Below, piece by piece: positions 1 to 8,581 of a DNA stretch of 64,000 bases. Within the stretch, counting starts at the first letter, position 1. Each line of letters begins with the position of its first letter. Position numbers and translations under genes: made by a program. This DNA comes from Streptomyces antibioticus. Lineage in GTDB: Bacteria; Actinomycetota; Actinomycetes; Streptomycetales; Streptomycetaceae. The stretch lies in assembly GCF_002019855.1 (NCBI RefSeq), contig NZ_CM007717.1:7449750-7513749 (forward strand). The letters run 5' to 3'. The notes below the pieces were generated by a model. It had not been told where the DNA came from. It was given only the letters and a program-made list of their open reading frames with translations, and searched no databases.

Positions 1-710
1 CCCTCGCCGCCCGGGAACTGGGCACCACCGCCGTGATCGTCATGCCCGAGGACGCCCCGCGCTCCAAGCGGGCGGCCACCGAGGGGTACGGCGCCGAGAT
101 CGTCACGTACGACCGCTACACCGGTGACCGGGTCGCCATCGCCGAGGCGCTCGCCGCCGACCGGGGCCTCACCCTCGTCCCGCCCTACGAGCATCCGCAC
201 GTCATGGCGGGCCAGGGCACCGCCGCCCTCGAACTGATCGAGGAGGCAGGCGAGTTGGACCTGCTGCTGGTGCCGGTCGGCGGCGGGGGGCTGATCGCCG
301 GGAGCGCCACGGCGGCCAAGGGGCTCCGGCCGGGCGTCCGGGTCGTCGGCGTCGAGCCGGAGACCGGGGACGACACCCTGCGGTCGCTGGAGGCGGGCTG
401 GCGCGTCGAGATCCCGGTGCCGCACACCATCGCCGACGGGCAGGCCCTGTCCACACCGGGCGAGCTGACCTTCGAGGTCAACCGGCGGCTCGTCGACGGG
501 ATCGTGCTGGTGAGCGACGACGAGATCCGCGCCGCCATGCGGTTCGCCTTCGAGCGGCTGAAGACCGTCATGGAGCCGAGCGGCGCCACCCCGCTGGCCG
601 CCCTGCTGTCCGGCCGGGTCGGCCCGCCGCCCCGCCGGATCGGGGTGATCGTCTCCGGCGGCAACATCGACGCCGGACGGTTTGCGGAGCTGTGCGGCGG
701 CGGCTCCTGA
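1..710 (+). CDS. PLP-dependent threonine/serine dehydratase-family enzyme (5' end cut off)
   Basis: The reading frame is open from base 3 of the window, so the start lies upstream; about 235 C-terminal residues are present. The fold-type II PLP signature is clear: a VIVMPEDAP segment followed by SK, a phosphate-binding Gly-rich loop (PVGGGGLIAG), and a C-terminal EPSGA segment and IVSGGN motif that contacts the pyridine nitrogen. These are typical of biosynthetic-type threonine dehydratases, serine racemases and hydroxyaspartate ammonia-lyases (about 310-330 residues). The Schiff-base lysine is in the missing N-terminal part, so the exact substrate cannot be read. No C-terminal ACT domain follows, which argues against the Ile-feedback-regulated IlvA form. 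Family call is firm; substrate is open. Confidence 0.88.
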   Translation, partial: LAARELGTTAVIVMPEDAPRSKRAATEGYGAEIVTYDRYTGDRVAIAEALAADRGLTLVPPYEHPHVMAGQGTAALELIEEAGELDLLLVPVGGGGLIAGSATAAKGLRPGVRVVGVEPETGDDTLRSLEAGWRVEIPVPHTIADGQALSTPGELTFEVNRRLVDGIVLVSDDEIRAAMRFAFERLKTVMEPSGATPLAALLSGRVGPPPRRIGVIVSGGNIDAGRFAELCGGGS

Positions 711-854
711 GCGCCCGGTCGGTCACGGGCTGGCGGGGCCCCCGGCGCGGGCGGACCATGGAAGGTGGGGTGCGGCCCCCGACCGGCGACGCCCAGGGCC
801 GCCGGGGAGACCGGCCCCGGCCGTGATCAGGCACGGCCGGAAGGGAGGAGCGTC

Positions 855-1220
855 ATGATGGAAGTGAAGACGCTCGACAAGCCGGACGAGCGGCGTGATT
901 TCCCCCGCGGGCACATCGAGGCCGTCCACATGACGGGGCTCGACTTCGCCGTGGCCACCTTCGAACCGGGATGGCGCTGGTCCGAGTCCATCGCCCCGAT
1001 CGCGGGCACCGAGAGCTGTACGGTCCACCACAACGGCTATGTGGTCTCCGGCCGGATGCAGGTCCGTATGGACGACGGCGGTGAGAGCGAAGTGGGCCCC
1101 GGGGACGTCTTCGTGATCCCGCCCGGCCATGACGCCTGGGTCGTGGGCGACGAGCAGTGCGTGGTCTACGATTTCGCCGGCACCATGGCCAAGGAGTACG
1201 CGAAGGCCAAGGACGACTGA
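855..1220 (+). CDS. Small single-domain cupin protein
   Basis: A 121-residue protein starting at the ATG preceded by GGGAGGAG at 844-850; an ATG codon follows directly, so the first or second may be used. The body is one cupin barrel: a first motif region around residues 50-70 (HHNGYVVSGRMQV) and a second around 85-105 (GPGDVFVIPPGHDAW). The His pair HH and later His suggest a metal site, but substrate cannot be inferred; such small cupins often bind sugars or act as isomerases or storage-type proteins. It ends 12 bp from the convergent VWA gene. Fold call is firm, function unknown. Confidence 0.82.
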   Translation: MMEVKTLDKPDERRDFPRGHIEAVHMTGLDFAVATFEPGWRWSESIAPIAGTESCTVHHNGYVVSGRMQVRMDDGGESEVGPGDVFVIPPGHDAWVVGDEQCVVYDFAGTMAKEYAKAKDD

Positions 1221-1231
1221 GCGCGTTCCGC

Positions 1232-2587
1232 TCACACCGGAAGCAACCGGCCGATCAGCGCGCCGAGTTGGTGGGCGTTGCGGCACTCGTGCATCGCGAC
1301 CAGCTCGGCGTACTCCGGTGCGGCCGAATCGCCCGTGCCCCACAGGGACCGCGGCTCCGGGTTCAACCAGTACACACGGCGGGCCTGTTCACCGATCCGG
1401 CGCAGGGCCGCCAGATTCGGGTCGCTCATGTTCGTCCGGGCGTCCCCCAGCACGAACACCGTCGTGCGCGGGCCCACCGCGGTCCCGTATCGCTCCGTGA
1501 ACTCGCCGAGCGCCAGGCCGTAGTCGCTGCTGCCGTGATACGCCGTCAGCCGTGCCTCAGCCTGGATCAGGGCGCCCAGACCCGCCGGGTCGGCGGCGCC
1601 GTGCCGCAGGAAGCCGGTCACCTCGTCGACCCGGTTGACGAACGCGAAGACCCGCACCTTGGCGAACTGGTCGTGCAGCGCCTGCACCAGCAGCATCGTG
1701 AAGTCCGAGAAACCCGCCACCGAGCCCGACACATCGCACAGCAGCACCAGTTCGGGACGCGACGGGCGGCGTCGGCGCAGCACCGGCCGCATCGGCACCC
1801 CGCCCGTGGACAGTGAACCGCGCAGCGTCCGGCGCAGATCGATGGTGCCGCGCGCCGCCCGGCGCCGCCGCGCGGCCATCCGCGTGGCCAGCTTGCGCGC
1901 CAACGGCTGCACGGTCCGCCGCAGTTCGGCCAGCCGGTCCTTCCCGGCGTACAGGAAGTCCACCCGGTCCGCCGTCGGCGCCACCGCGCGCCGCGCGATC
2001 TCGTCCCGCCCCCGCCGCTCGGCGACCCGGCGCCGCGCCTCCGTCGCCACCAGGGTGCGGAACGCCTCGATACGGCGCCGGATCTCGTCCTCCAGGAGCC
2101 GGTCGGCGAAGCCGCCGCCCTCGCCGCGCGCCCGGATGTCGTCCCGCACCCGCGCCAACAGCGTCTGCGGCCGCAGCCGTTCCAGGGTCTGGTACGACGA
2201 GAAGCCGTCCGACCCCGGCGAACTCCCGTACCCGCCGAACCCGTCCACCGCCTCGATCGCCAGCCGGGCCAGCGCCGCCCGGTCGTCGTCGGCCAGTGCC
2301 CGGGCCAGCCGGTCGCGCAGGGCGTCCCGGCCACCGGACCGCTCCTCGGGCGCGCCCACGCCGTGCGGGAAGTACAGGTCGAAGACCGTGTCGAACAGCC
2401 GCCGCTGGCCGGGGGAGTGCAGCAGGGTCGCGGCCAGTCCCTCGCGCAGCAGCCCCCGGTCCGCGAACCCCAGCACCGCCGCCGCCTCGGCCGCGTCGAC
2501 CGTCTCACCGGTGCCGATCCGCACCCCGTGCGCGCGCAGCGCGGCGACGAGGCCGACCAGCCGGTCCGCGGTGTCCGGCGCGCTCAC
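1232..2587 (-). CDS. VWA domain-containing protein, CoxE-like partner of MoxR
   Basis: A 451-residue protein whose GTG start overlaps the stop of the upstream moxR gene by 4 bp, so the two are translationally coupled. The N-terminal 250 residues are helical and Arg-rich; the C-terminal part is a von Willebrand A domain with an intact MIDAS (DVSGS, about residue 285) and downstream Thr and Asp metal ligands. MoxR AAA+ ATPase plus VWA pairs act as chaperone-like modules that insert cofactors or remodel large complexes (CoxD/CoxE, MoxR/YehL types). No obvious client gene is adjacent here, so the target is unknown. Confidence 0.85.
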   Translation of the reverse strand: MSAPDTADRLVGLVAALRAHGVRIGTGETVDAAEAAAVLGFADRGLLREGLAATLLHSPGQRRLFDTVFDLYFPHGVGAPEERSGGRDALRDRLARALADDDRAALARLAIEAVDGFGGYGSSPGSDGFSSYQTLERLRPQTLLARVRDDIRARGEGGGFADRLLEDEIRRRIEAFRTLVATEARRRVAERRGRDEIARRAVAPTADRVDFLYAGKDRLAELRRTVQPLARKLATRMAARRRRAARGTIDLRRTLRGSLSTGGVPMRPVLRRRRPSRPELVLLCDVSGSVAGFSDFTMLLVQALHDQFAKVRVFAFVNRVDEVTGFLRHGAADPAGLGALIQAEARLTAYHGSSDYGLALGEFTERYGTAVGPRTTVFVLGDARTNMSDPNLAALRRIGEQARRVYWLNPEPRSLWGTGDSAAPEYAELVAMHECRNAHQLGALIGRLLPV

Positions 2588-3441
2588 ACCGCGTCCAGGT
2601 CGAGCTTCGCCCCGGCCTTCTGGACGTCCTCCTGATGCTTGAGGATCACGCCCAGGGTCTGCCGTACGACGGTCTCGTCCAGGGTGCCGGCGCCCAGGGC
2701 GAGGAGGGTGCGCGCCCAGTCGATCGTCTCGGCCACCGAGGGCACCTTGCGCAGGTCCATCGCGCGCAGCGCGCCCACCACCCGGACCACCGACTCGGCG
2801 AGCGCCGCGTCGATGCCGGGCACCTTGAGCCGGACGATTTGGCGCTCCAACTCCTCCTCGGGGAAGCCGATGTGGAGGAACAGACAGCGGCGGCGCAGAG
2901 CCTCCGACAGCTCACGCCCTGCGTTGGAGGTGAGGACGACGAACGGGCGGCGGGTCGCGGTGATCGTGCCCAGCTCCGGCACGGTGACCTGGAAGTCGCT
3001 GAGCACCTCCAGGAGCAGGCCCTCCATCTCGACGTCCGCCTTGTCGGTCTCGTCGATCAGCAGGACCGTCGGCTCCTCGCCGCGGATCGCGGTGAGCAGC
3101 GGGCGGGGGAGCAGGAACTCCTCGCTGAAGACGTCCGTGCGGGTCTCGTCCCAGCTCTCGTCGCGGCCTGCGCTGATCCGCAGCAACTGCTTGGCGTGGT
3201 TCCACTCGTACAGCGCCCGGGACTCGTCGACGCCCTCGTAGCACTGGAGGCGCACCAGCCGGGCCCCGGCCACCTGGGCGACGGCCTTGGCGAGTTCCGT
3301 CTTGCCGACCCCGGCCGGGCCCTCCACCAGGAGCGGCTTGCCGAGCCGGTCGGCGAGGAAGACGGTCGTGGCGACGGCGGGGGAGGCCAGATAGCCCGTC
3401 TCGGCGAGCCGGGCGGAGACATCGTCGACGGACGTGAACAA
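2584..3441 (-). CDS. MoxR-family AAA+ ATPase
   Basis: A 285-residue single AAA+ module. Walker A GPAGVGKTELAK lies near residues 42-53, Walker B LLIDETDKAD near 127, followed by a sensor-1 TSN and a C-terminal lid. The start is a TTG (rc of bases 3439-3441) preceded by GGAGG with 5 nt spacing. It is about the usual MoxR length and carries no extra domain. The 4-bp overlap with the VWA gene downstream makes the classic MoxR-VWA operon, in which ATP hydrolysis by the hexamer drives remodelling of a complex recognised through the VWA partner. Confidence 0.88.
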   Translation of the reverse strand: MFTSVDDVSARLAETGYLASPAVATTVFLADRLGKPLLVEGPAGVGKTELAKAVAQVAGARLVRLQCYEGVDESRALYEWNHAKQLLRISAGRDESWDETRTDVFSEEFLLPRPLLTAIRGEEPTVLLIDETDKADVEMEGLLLEVLSDFQVTVPELGTITATRRPFVVLTSNAGRELSEALRRRCLFLHIGFPEEELERQIVRLKVPGIDAALAESVVRVVGALRAMDLRKVPSVAETIDWARTLLALGAGTLDETVVRQTLGVILKHQEDVQKAGAKLDLDAV

Positions 3442-3581
3442 CGGGGCCTCCGTGCGGTGGGTCGTGGCCGGTCACATGGGCGTGCGCGGCGGCGCGCACG
3501 GGCACTATCTAAGCGCTTGTTCACCTCGCTTGTCGATGTGCTCGCCGACCCGTTGTCGGTGCCGCCCGCTACCGTGCGGGC

Positions 3582-4160
3582 ATGGGTGTGTATCTCGTGA
3601 GCGTCGACGCGCAGGACTGGACCGGCACCGGGGAGGGCGGCCACGCGGACCTCGCCGCGGCCCTGAACACGGAACTGGAGCGGCGCGGCCTGCCGCCCTA
3701 CGCGCCGCGGGCGACCGGAGAGGAACCCCCGGGCTGGTTCGAGGAGAAGATGAGCCCGCCGATGGACGGCTTCGACGCGCTGTGCCGGGCCACGCTCACC
3801 GCCGAGGAGCGCGAGAACCTCCTCGGCTGGACCGTCCTGGTGCCGTGCGCGCTCCCGGAGGGCATCACGCTGCCCTTCGGCTCCCCGTACACCGACGAGA
3901 CGCTGGTGGTCGGCGCCCCGTACGTCCTCGCCCTCGCCGAGCGGCTCGCCGCCGCCCTCGCGCTGCCGCTGGACCTCGTCCCGGCGACCTTCGCCAACCT
4001 CGAACTGACCCTGTGGTTCCTGGACGGCGACGCGGAGCGCGCCGCGCCGACCCGGCCGGGCCCCTGGGCCGACGACCTGGCCACCGCGTTCTACACGGCG
4101 GTGTACCTGCGCGCCGCCCAGTACTCCTTGCGGCACGGCCGCCCGATCACCTGGTCCTGA
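3582..4160 (+). CDS. Conserved hypothetical protein (192 aa), probably leaderless
   Basis: I do not recognise a named domain. The protein is acidic and compact, begins MGVYLVSVDAQDW, and contains a hydrophobic VLVPCALPEGITLPFG segment and a C-terminal Tyr/Trp-rich end; there is no signal peptide or membrane helix. Similar proteins are common single-copy genes in Streptomyces (from memory). There is no Shine-Dalgarno before the ATG, but a TACCGT hexamer at 3570-3575 ends exactly 6 nt upstream, so the transcript is probably leaderless. It is divergent from moxR. Confidence 0.75.
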   Translation: MGVYLVSVDAQDWTGTGEGGHADLAAALNTELERRGLPPYAPRATGEEPPGWFEEKMSPPMDGFDALCRATLTAEERENLLGWTVLVPCALPEGITLPFGSPYTDETLVVGAPYVLALAERLAAALALPLDLVPATFANLELTLWFLDGDAERAAPTRPGPWADDLATAFYTAVYLRAAQYSLRHGRPITWS

Positions 4161-4186
4161 GCCCGCGGCGGGCCGCGCATCCGGCG

Positions 4187-4816
4187 TCAGCCGACGAGGA
4201 TGACCTCCAGCGTGCGCGGACCGTGCACCCCCTCCACCCGGTCCAGCTCGATGTCACTGGTCGCCGACGGACCCGAGATCCACGTCAAGGGGCGGGCGGG
4301 GTCCAGCCGTTCGAGGGCCTGGGGCACGGAGGAGACGACCTGCCCGGGCACCCGCACCACGCACACATGATGGTCGGGGACCAGGGTGATCCGGCGACGG
4401 CCCTGGTCCGGGCCGCCGTCCAGCACGATCGTCCCGGTCTCGGCGATCGCCACCGCGCACGCCGTGACCACACTGTCCACCCGGTCCAGCTCGTACGGGG
4501 TGTCCCGCGCGAGATCCTCGACCCGCCGCGCGTCCGCCTCCGCGAGCCACCGCGGATCCAGCCCCGGCGGCACGAGCACCGACCTCGAACTGCGCGCCGC
4601 CAGCAACCGGCCGACCACGGACGGGAGTTCGTCGGGCGTGCACCGGTGCACCAGGGCCCGGTAGTCCGCGAGGTGCTCCGCCAGCAGATCCACCGTCCCC
4701 TCGGCGTCGAGATCGCCGTGCGCCCGCAGATACGTCCGCTCGACCGGCGCGGGCACGTCCGGCGCGTCGGCCAGCGCGCGCCGCACCCGGCCCAGGATCC
4801 GTTCCCTGCCGCTCAC
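4187..4816 (-). CDS. lutC: LUD-domain lactate utilisation protein LutC
   Basis: A 209-residue protein with a GTG start overlapping the lutB stop by 4 bp. The body matches the LUD fold of LutC: an N-terminal SGRERILGRVRRAL helix, a central AIAETGTIVLDGG segment typical of the family, and the C-terminal SATSDIELDRVEGVHGPR motif. LutC is one of three proteins of the LutABC L-lactate oxidase system characterised in Bacillus subtilis (YvfV-YvfW-YvbY), which converts L-lactate to pyruvate using Fe-S subunits. Here it is the last gene of a co-directional rha-lut string. Confidence 0.93.
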   Translation of the reverse strand: MSGRERILGRVRRALADAPDVPAPVERTYLRAHGDLDAEGTVDLLAEHLADYRALVHRCTPDELPSVVGRLLAARSSRSVLVPPGLDPRWLAEADARRVEDLARDTPYELDRVDSVVTACAVAIAETGTIVLDGGPDQGRRRITLVPDHHVCVVRVPGQVVSSVPQALERLDPARPLTWISGPSATSDIELDRVEGVHGPRTLEVILVG

Positions 4817-6291
4817 TTGCCGCCCTCCTTGCCACCGCCGGTGCGCCGCCACCAGTCGCGGAAGGGTTCCGGCGGGACGGCGGGCAGCGCGCGCGTGGCG
4901 GTCCACGCCTTGCCGGGGCCGGGCAGCGTGCGCGGATGCAGCCGACGGGTGCGGGAGGCCAGCCGCTGGCCGGTCCGCAACGCGCCGGGGCGGGAGAACG
5001 CCCAGCGGGCCGCCCGCATCGCCGCCCGCTCGGCGGCGTGCCCCTTGGCCGGTTTCAGCACGACCTTGTTCCCCTCCCGGACCATCGGACCGCCCTCGAC
5101 GACCCGCTCCCGCAGATGCACCAGCACCTCGGGGATGTCGATGGCGACCGGGCACACCTCGTAGCAGGCGCCGCACAGCGAGGAGGCGTACGGCAGCGAG
5201 GCGTCGATCTCACTGGCCGTGCCCCGCAGTTGGGGGCTGAGGATCGCGCCGATCGGACCCGGGTACACCGAGCCGTAGGCATGGCCGCCGGCCCGCTCGT
5301 ACACCGGGCAGACGTTCAGACAGGCCGAGCAGCGGATGCAGCGCAGCGCCTGGCGGCCGACCTCGTCGGCGAGGGTGTCGGTGCGGCCGTTGTCCAGCAG
5401 CACCAGATGGAAGGCGGTGGGCCCGTCGCCGTCCGTGGTGCCCGTCCAGGTCGACGTGTAGGGGTTCATGCGCTCGGCGGTGGAGGAGCGGGGCAGGGTC
5501 TGGAGGAAGACCTCCAGGTCCCGCCAGGTCGGCACGGTCTTCTCGATGCCGACGACGGAGATCAGCGTCTCGGGCAGGGTCAGACACATCCGTCCGTTGC
5601 CCTCGGACTCCACGACGACCAGCGTGCCGGTCTCCGCGACCATGAAGTTGGCGCCGGAGACACCGACCTTGGCGCGCAGGAACTTCTCGCGCAGATGGAG
5701 CCGGGCCGCCTCGGCGAGTTCGGCCGGGCTGTCGGTGAGGCCCTCCGGGGCCGGGCGCCCCCAGTCGCTCATCCGCTCGCGGAAGACGTCCCGGATCTCA
5801 CCGCGGTTGCGGTGAATGGCCGGGACGAGGATGTGCGACGGCCGGTCGTCGCCCAACTGCACGATCAGCTCGGCGAGATCGGTCTCGTAGGCGCGGATGC
5901 CCGCGGCTTCGAGCGCCTCGTTGAGCCCGATCTCCTGGGTGGCCATCGACTTGACCTTGACGACCTCCGACTCGCCGGTCGCCCGCACCAGTTCGACGAC
6001 GATCCGGTTGGCGTCCTCGGCGTCGGCCGCCCAGTGGACGGTGCCGCCCGCCGCCGTGACCTTCTCCTCCAACTGGACGAGATACCGGTCGAGATGACGC
6101 AGCGTGTGGTCCTTGATCCGCTTGCCTGCCTCCCGCAGTTCCGCCCAGTCGGAGACCTCGGCGACCGCCCTGGCGCGCTTGGCGCGGATGGTGTGCGTGG
6201 CGTGCCGCAGATTCCCGCGCAGTCTCGCATCGGCCACGGCCGCCCGCGCGGCCTCCGGGAACGCCGGCATCCCGACGAACGTGCCGCTCAT
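4813..6291 (-). CDS. lutB: LutB iron-sulfur protein of L-lactate oxidation
   Basis: A 492-residue protein; ATG start at 6291 overlaps the lutA stop by 4 bp (ATGA). The N-terminal two thirds is a LUD domain (VAETGTLVVVESEGNGRMCLTLPE segment near residues 220-245) and is followed by two [4Fe-4S] ferredoxin-type motifs, CIRCSACLNVCP near residue 318 and CGACYEVCP near residue 372, then a basic helical tail. This is the standard LutB/YkgF architecture and length. It works with LutA and LutC to pass electrons from L-lactate to an unidentified acceptor. Confidence 0.95.
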   Translation of the reverse strand: MSGTFVGMPAFPEAARAAVADARLRGNLRHATHTIRAKRARAVAEVSDWAELREAGKRIKDHTLRHLDRYLVQLEEKVTAAGGTVHWAADAEDANRIVVELVRATGESEVVKVKSMATQEIGLNEALEAAGIRAYETDLAELIVQLGDDRPSHILVPAIHRNRGEIRDVFRERMSDWGRPAPEGLTDSPAELAEAARLHLREKFLRAKVGVSGANFMVAETGTLVVVESEGNGRMCLTLPETLISVVGIEKTVPTWRDLEVFLQTLPRSSTAERMNPYTSTWTGTTDGDGPTAFHLVLLDNGRTDTLADEVGRQALRCIRCSACLNVCPVYERAGGHAYGSVYPGPIGAILSPQLRGTASEIDASLPYASSLCGACYEVCPVAIDIPEVLVHLRERVVEGGPMVREGNKVVLKPAKGHAAERAAMRAARWAFSRPGALRTGQRLASRTRRLHPRTLPGPGKAWTATRALPAVPPEPFRDWWRRTGGGKEGGK

Positions 6292-7049
6292 CGCCCGGCC
6301 TCCCCGTCCTCTTCCGTGCCCGCCAGGATCTCCGCGATGTGCACCGGTCTGAGGCCCGACCTCAGCCGGGTCATGGTCCCGCCGAGGTGCATCAGGCACG
6401 AGTTGTCGGCCGCGCACAGCACCTCGGCGCCCGTCGACTCGGCGCTGCGCACCTTGTCCGTGCCCATCGCCGCTGACACGTCCGCGTTCTTCAGCGCGAA
6501 GGTGCCGCCGAAACCGCAGCACTCCTCGGCGCCCGGCAGCTCGACCAACTCCAGCCCCTTGACGGCCCGGAGCAGCCGAAGGGGCCGGTCCCCGAGTCCC
6601 AGGCCGCGCAGTCCGTGACAGGTCGGGTGGTAGGTCACCGTGTGCGGGTAGTACGCGCCGACGTCCGTCACCCCGACCACGTCCACCAGGAATTCCGTCA
6701 GCTCGTACGTCTTCGGCACCACGGGTGCCAGGGTCGCGGCCAGGCCGCCCCCGCGCCCCTCCGCCCGGGCCCGCTCGCCCAGGCGCGGATACAGCTCCCG
6801 CACCATCGCCCCGCAGGAGCCCGAGGGGGTGACGATCGCGTCGTACTCCCCGAAGACCTCGGCGAAATGCCGGGCCAGGGGTTCGGCCTGGTGGCGGTAT
6901 CCGGTGTTGTAGTGGGCCTGTCCGCAGCAGGTCTGGGCCGCCGGGAAGTCGACCTCGACGCCCAGCCGGGTCAGCAACGTCACCACGGCACGGCCGGTTT
7001 CCGGGTACAGCGTGTCGTTGACGCAGGTCAGGAACAGGGCGACACGCAT
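6288..7049 (-). CDS. lutA: LutA, CCG-domain subunit of L-lactate oxidation
   Basis: A 253-residue protein made of two CCG (DUF224) modules: CCGQAHYNTGY near residue 41 with SGSCG later, and CHGLRGLG plus ECCGFGGTF near 150-180. These cysteine motifs bind an Fe-S cluster of the type seen in heterodisulfide reductase HdrB and LutA/YkgE. SD-like GAGGAG precedes the ATG. The gene starts 71 bp downstream of rhaB on the same strand, and I see no convincing promoter in that gap, so it may be read from the rhaI promoter. This placement gives the cell a sink for the lactate made from rhamnose. Confidence 0.94.
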   Translation of the reverse strand: MRVALFLTCVNDTLYPETGRAVVTLLTRLGVEVDFPAAQTCCGQAHYNTGYRHQAEPLARHFAEVFGEYDAIVTPSGSCGAMVRELYPRLGERARAEGRGGGLAATLAPVVPKTYELTEFLVDVVGVTDVGAYYPHTVTYHPTCHGLRGLGLGDRPLRLLRAVKGLELVELPGAEECCGFGGTFALKNADVSAAMGTDKVRSAESTGAEVLCAADNSCLMHLGGTMTRLRSGLRPVHIAEILAGTEEDGEAGR

Positions 7050-7120
7050 CGCGGCTCCTCGTGATCGGTCGTCGGACGGATGCAGGGTAGTGCGGCGGGG
7101 CGCCGCGGGGAGACCGTGGC

Positions 7121-8581
7121 TCACCGCGCGGCGAGCCGGGCCGCCGCCTCGCGCCAGCGTCCGGCGTCGCCCCTCGGCTCGTAACGGGCGAGCGGCTGGG
7201 TTCCGGCGATCAGGCGGCGCAGGCCGGCGCGGTCGCCGGCGAGCCCGTGCGCCCGGGCCTGGACGAGCACATTGCCGAGCGCGGCCGCCTCCGTGGGACC
7301 CGCCACCACCGGCAGCCCGCAGGCGTCCGCGGTGAGCCGGCACAGCAGGGCGTTGCGGGTGCCGCCGCCGACGACGTGGACGACGTCCACGGGCCGGTCC
7401 GCGAGGCGTTGCGCGTCCTCGATCGCCCGCCGGTGGGCCAGGGCCAGGGAGTCCAGGACACAGCGGGTGATCTCGGCGGGCGTGCCCGGCACCGGCTGTC
7501 CCGACGCCCGGCACGCCTCGGCGATCCGCTCGGGCATCCGGCCGGGCGCGAGGAACGCCGTGTCCTGCGCGTCCACCACCGACCGCAGCGCCGGGGCCTC
7601 GGCAGCCGCTTGCAGCAAGGAGCCGAGGTCCGGGTCGCCCCATTCCCGTACGCACTCCTGGAGCAGCCACAGGCCCATGATGTTGCGCAGATAGCGGACC
7701 GTGCCGTCCAGGCCGAGTTCGTTGGTGAAGTTGGCGGCGCGGCTCTCCTCGGTGAGCACGGGTGCGTCCAGCTCCAGCCCGGCCAGGGACCAGGTGCCGG
7801 TGCAGATGTACGCGAACCGCTCGCCGGTCGCGGGGACGGCGGCGACGGCCGAGGCGGTGTCGTGCGAGCCGACGGCCGTCACCGGCACCGGCCCGCTGAG
7901 CCCGGTCTCCGCCAGCACCTCGGGCCGCAGCGTCCCGGCCGGATCGCCGGGCTGCCGCAGTGGCGCGAACAGCCCCAGGTCGATGCCCAGACGGGCGGCG
8001 AGACCGTGCGCCCAGGTGCGGGTGCGCGGGTCGACGAGCTGGGTGGTGGAGGCGTTGGTCAGCTCGGTGCCCTGCTCGCCGGTGAGCCAGTACGTCAGCA
8101 GGTCGGGGATGAGCAACAGCCGTTCGGCGTGGGCCAGTCGGCCCGCCTCGCGGTCGGCCGTCATCTGGTACAGGGTGTTGAACGGCGCGTACTGGAGCCC
8201 GGTGGCCGCGTACAGCTCGGCCGCCGGGACGGTCGCCCACACCTTCTGCGCGACGCCCTCCGTGCGGGTGTCGCGGTAGTGCGCCGGGTTGCCCATGAGG
8301 GCCCCTCGGGTGTCCAGCAGCCCGTAGTCCACGGCCCAACTGTCGATGCCGACCGAGTCGAGCCGCCCGCCCGCGAGGCACCCGGCCGCCCGCAGCCCGT
8401 CCAGGACACCGGCGTACAGCGCCAGCACGTCCCAGCGCAGCCCCTCCGGCACCCGCACCGGCCGGTTGGGGAACCGGTGCGCCTCCGTCAACTCCAGTGT
8501 GTCCGGGCCGACTCGGCCGACCATGACGCGCCCGCTGGACGCGCCGAGGTCGACCGCGGCGTACGACCGCACGGCCGTCAC
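7121..8581 (-). CDS. rhaB: L-rhamnulokinase
   Basis: A 486-residue FGGY-family sugar kinase. The N-terminus DLGASSGRVMVG is the phosphate-1 loop specific for the rhamnulokinase branch, followed by GIDSWAVDYGLLD, the SHDTASAVAAVP region and a C-terminal VGGGTRNALLCRLTADA adenosine-binding segment. It phosphorylates L-rhamnulose to L-rhamnulose-1-phosphate with ATP in the cytoplasm. Its GTG start overlaps the stop of the aldolase/dehydrogenase gene by 4 bp, so the two are coupled. Length matches the family (about 480-490). Confidence 0.95.
   Translation of the reverse strand: MTAVRSYAAVDLGASSGRVMVGRVGPDTLELTEAHRFPNRPVRVPEGLRWDVLALYAGVLDGLRAAGCLAGGRLDSVGIDSWAVDYGLLDTRGALMGNPAHYRDTRTEGVAQKVWATVPAAELYAATGLQYAPFNTLYQMTADREAGRLAHAERLLLIPDLLTYWLTGEQGTELTNASTTQLVDPRTRTWAHGLAARLGIDLGLFAPLRQPGDPAGTLRPEVLAETGLSGPVPVTAVGSHDTASAVAAVPATGERFAYICTGTWSLAGLELDAPVLTEESRAANFTNELGLDGTVRYLRNIMGLWLLQECVREWGDPDLGSLLQAAAEAPALRSVVDAQDTAFLAPGRMPERIAEACRASGQPVPGTPAEITRCVLDSLALAHRRAIEDAQRLADRPVDVVHVVGGGTRNALLCRLTADACGLPVVAGPTEAAALGNVLVQARAHGLAGDRAGLRRLIAGTQPLARYEPRGDAGRWREAAARLAAR

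Noticed and set aside
3511..3518. AAGCGCTT palindrome as an operator of the moxR operon
   Set aside because: An 8-bp palindrome occurs by chance often enough and a similar AAGCGCTT is at 58183; no regulator or conserved context supports it.
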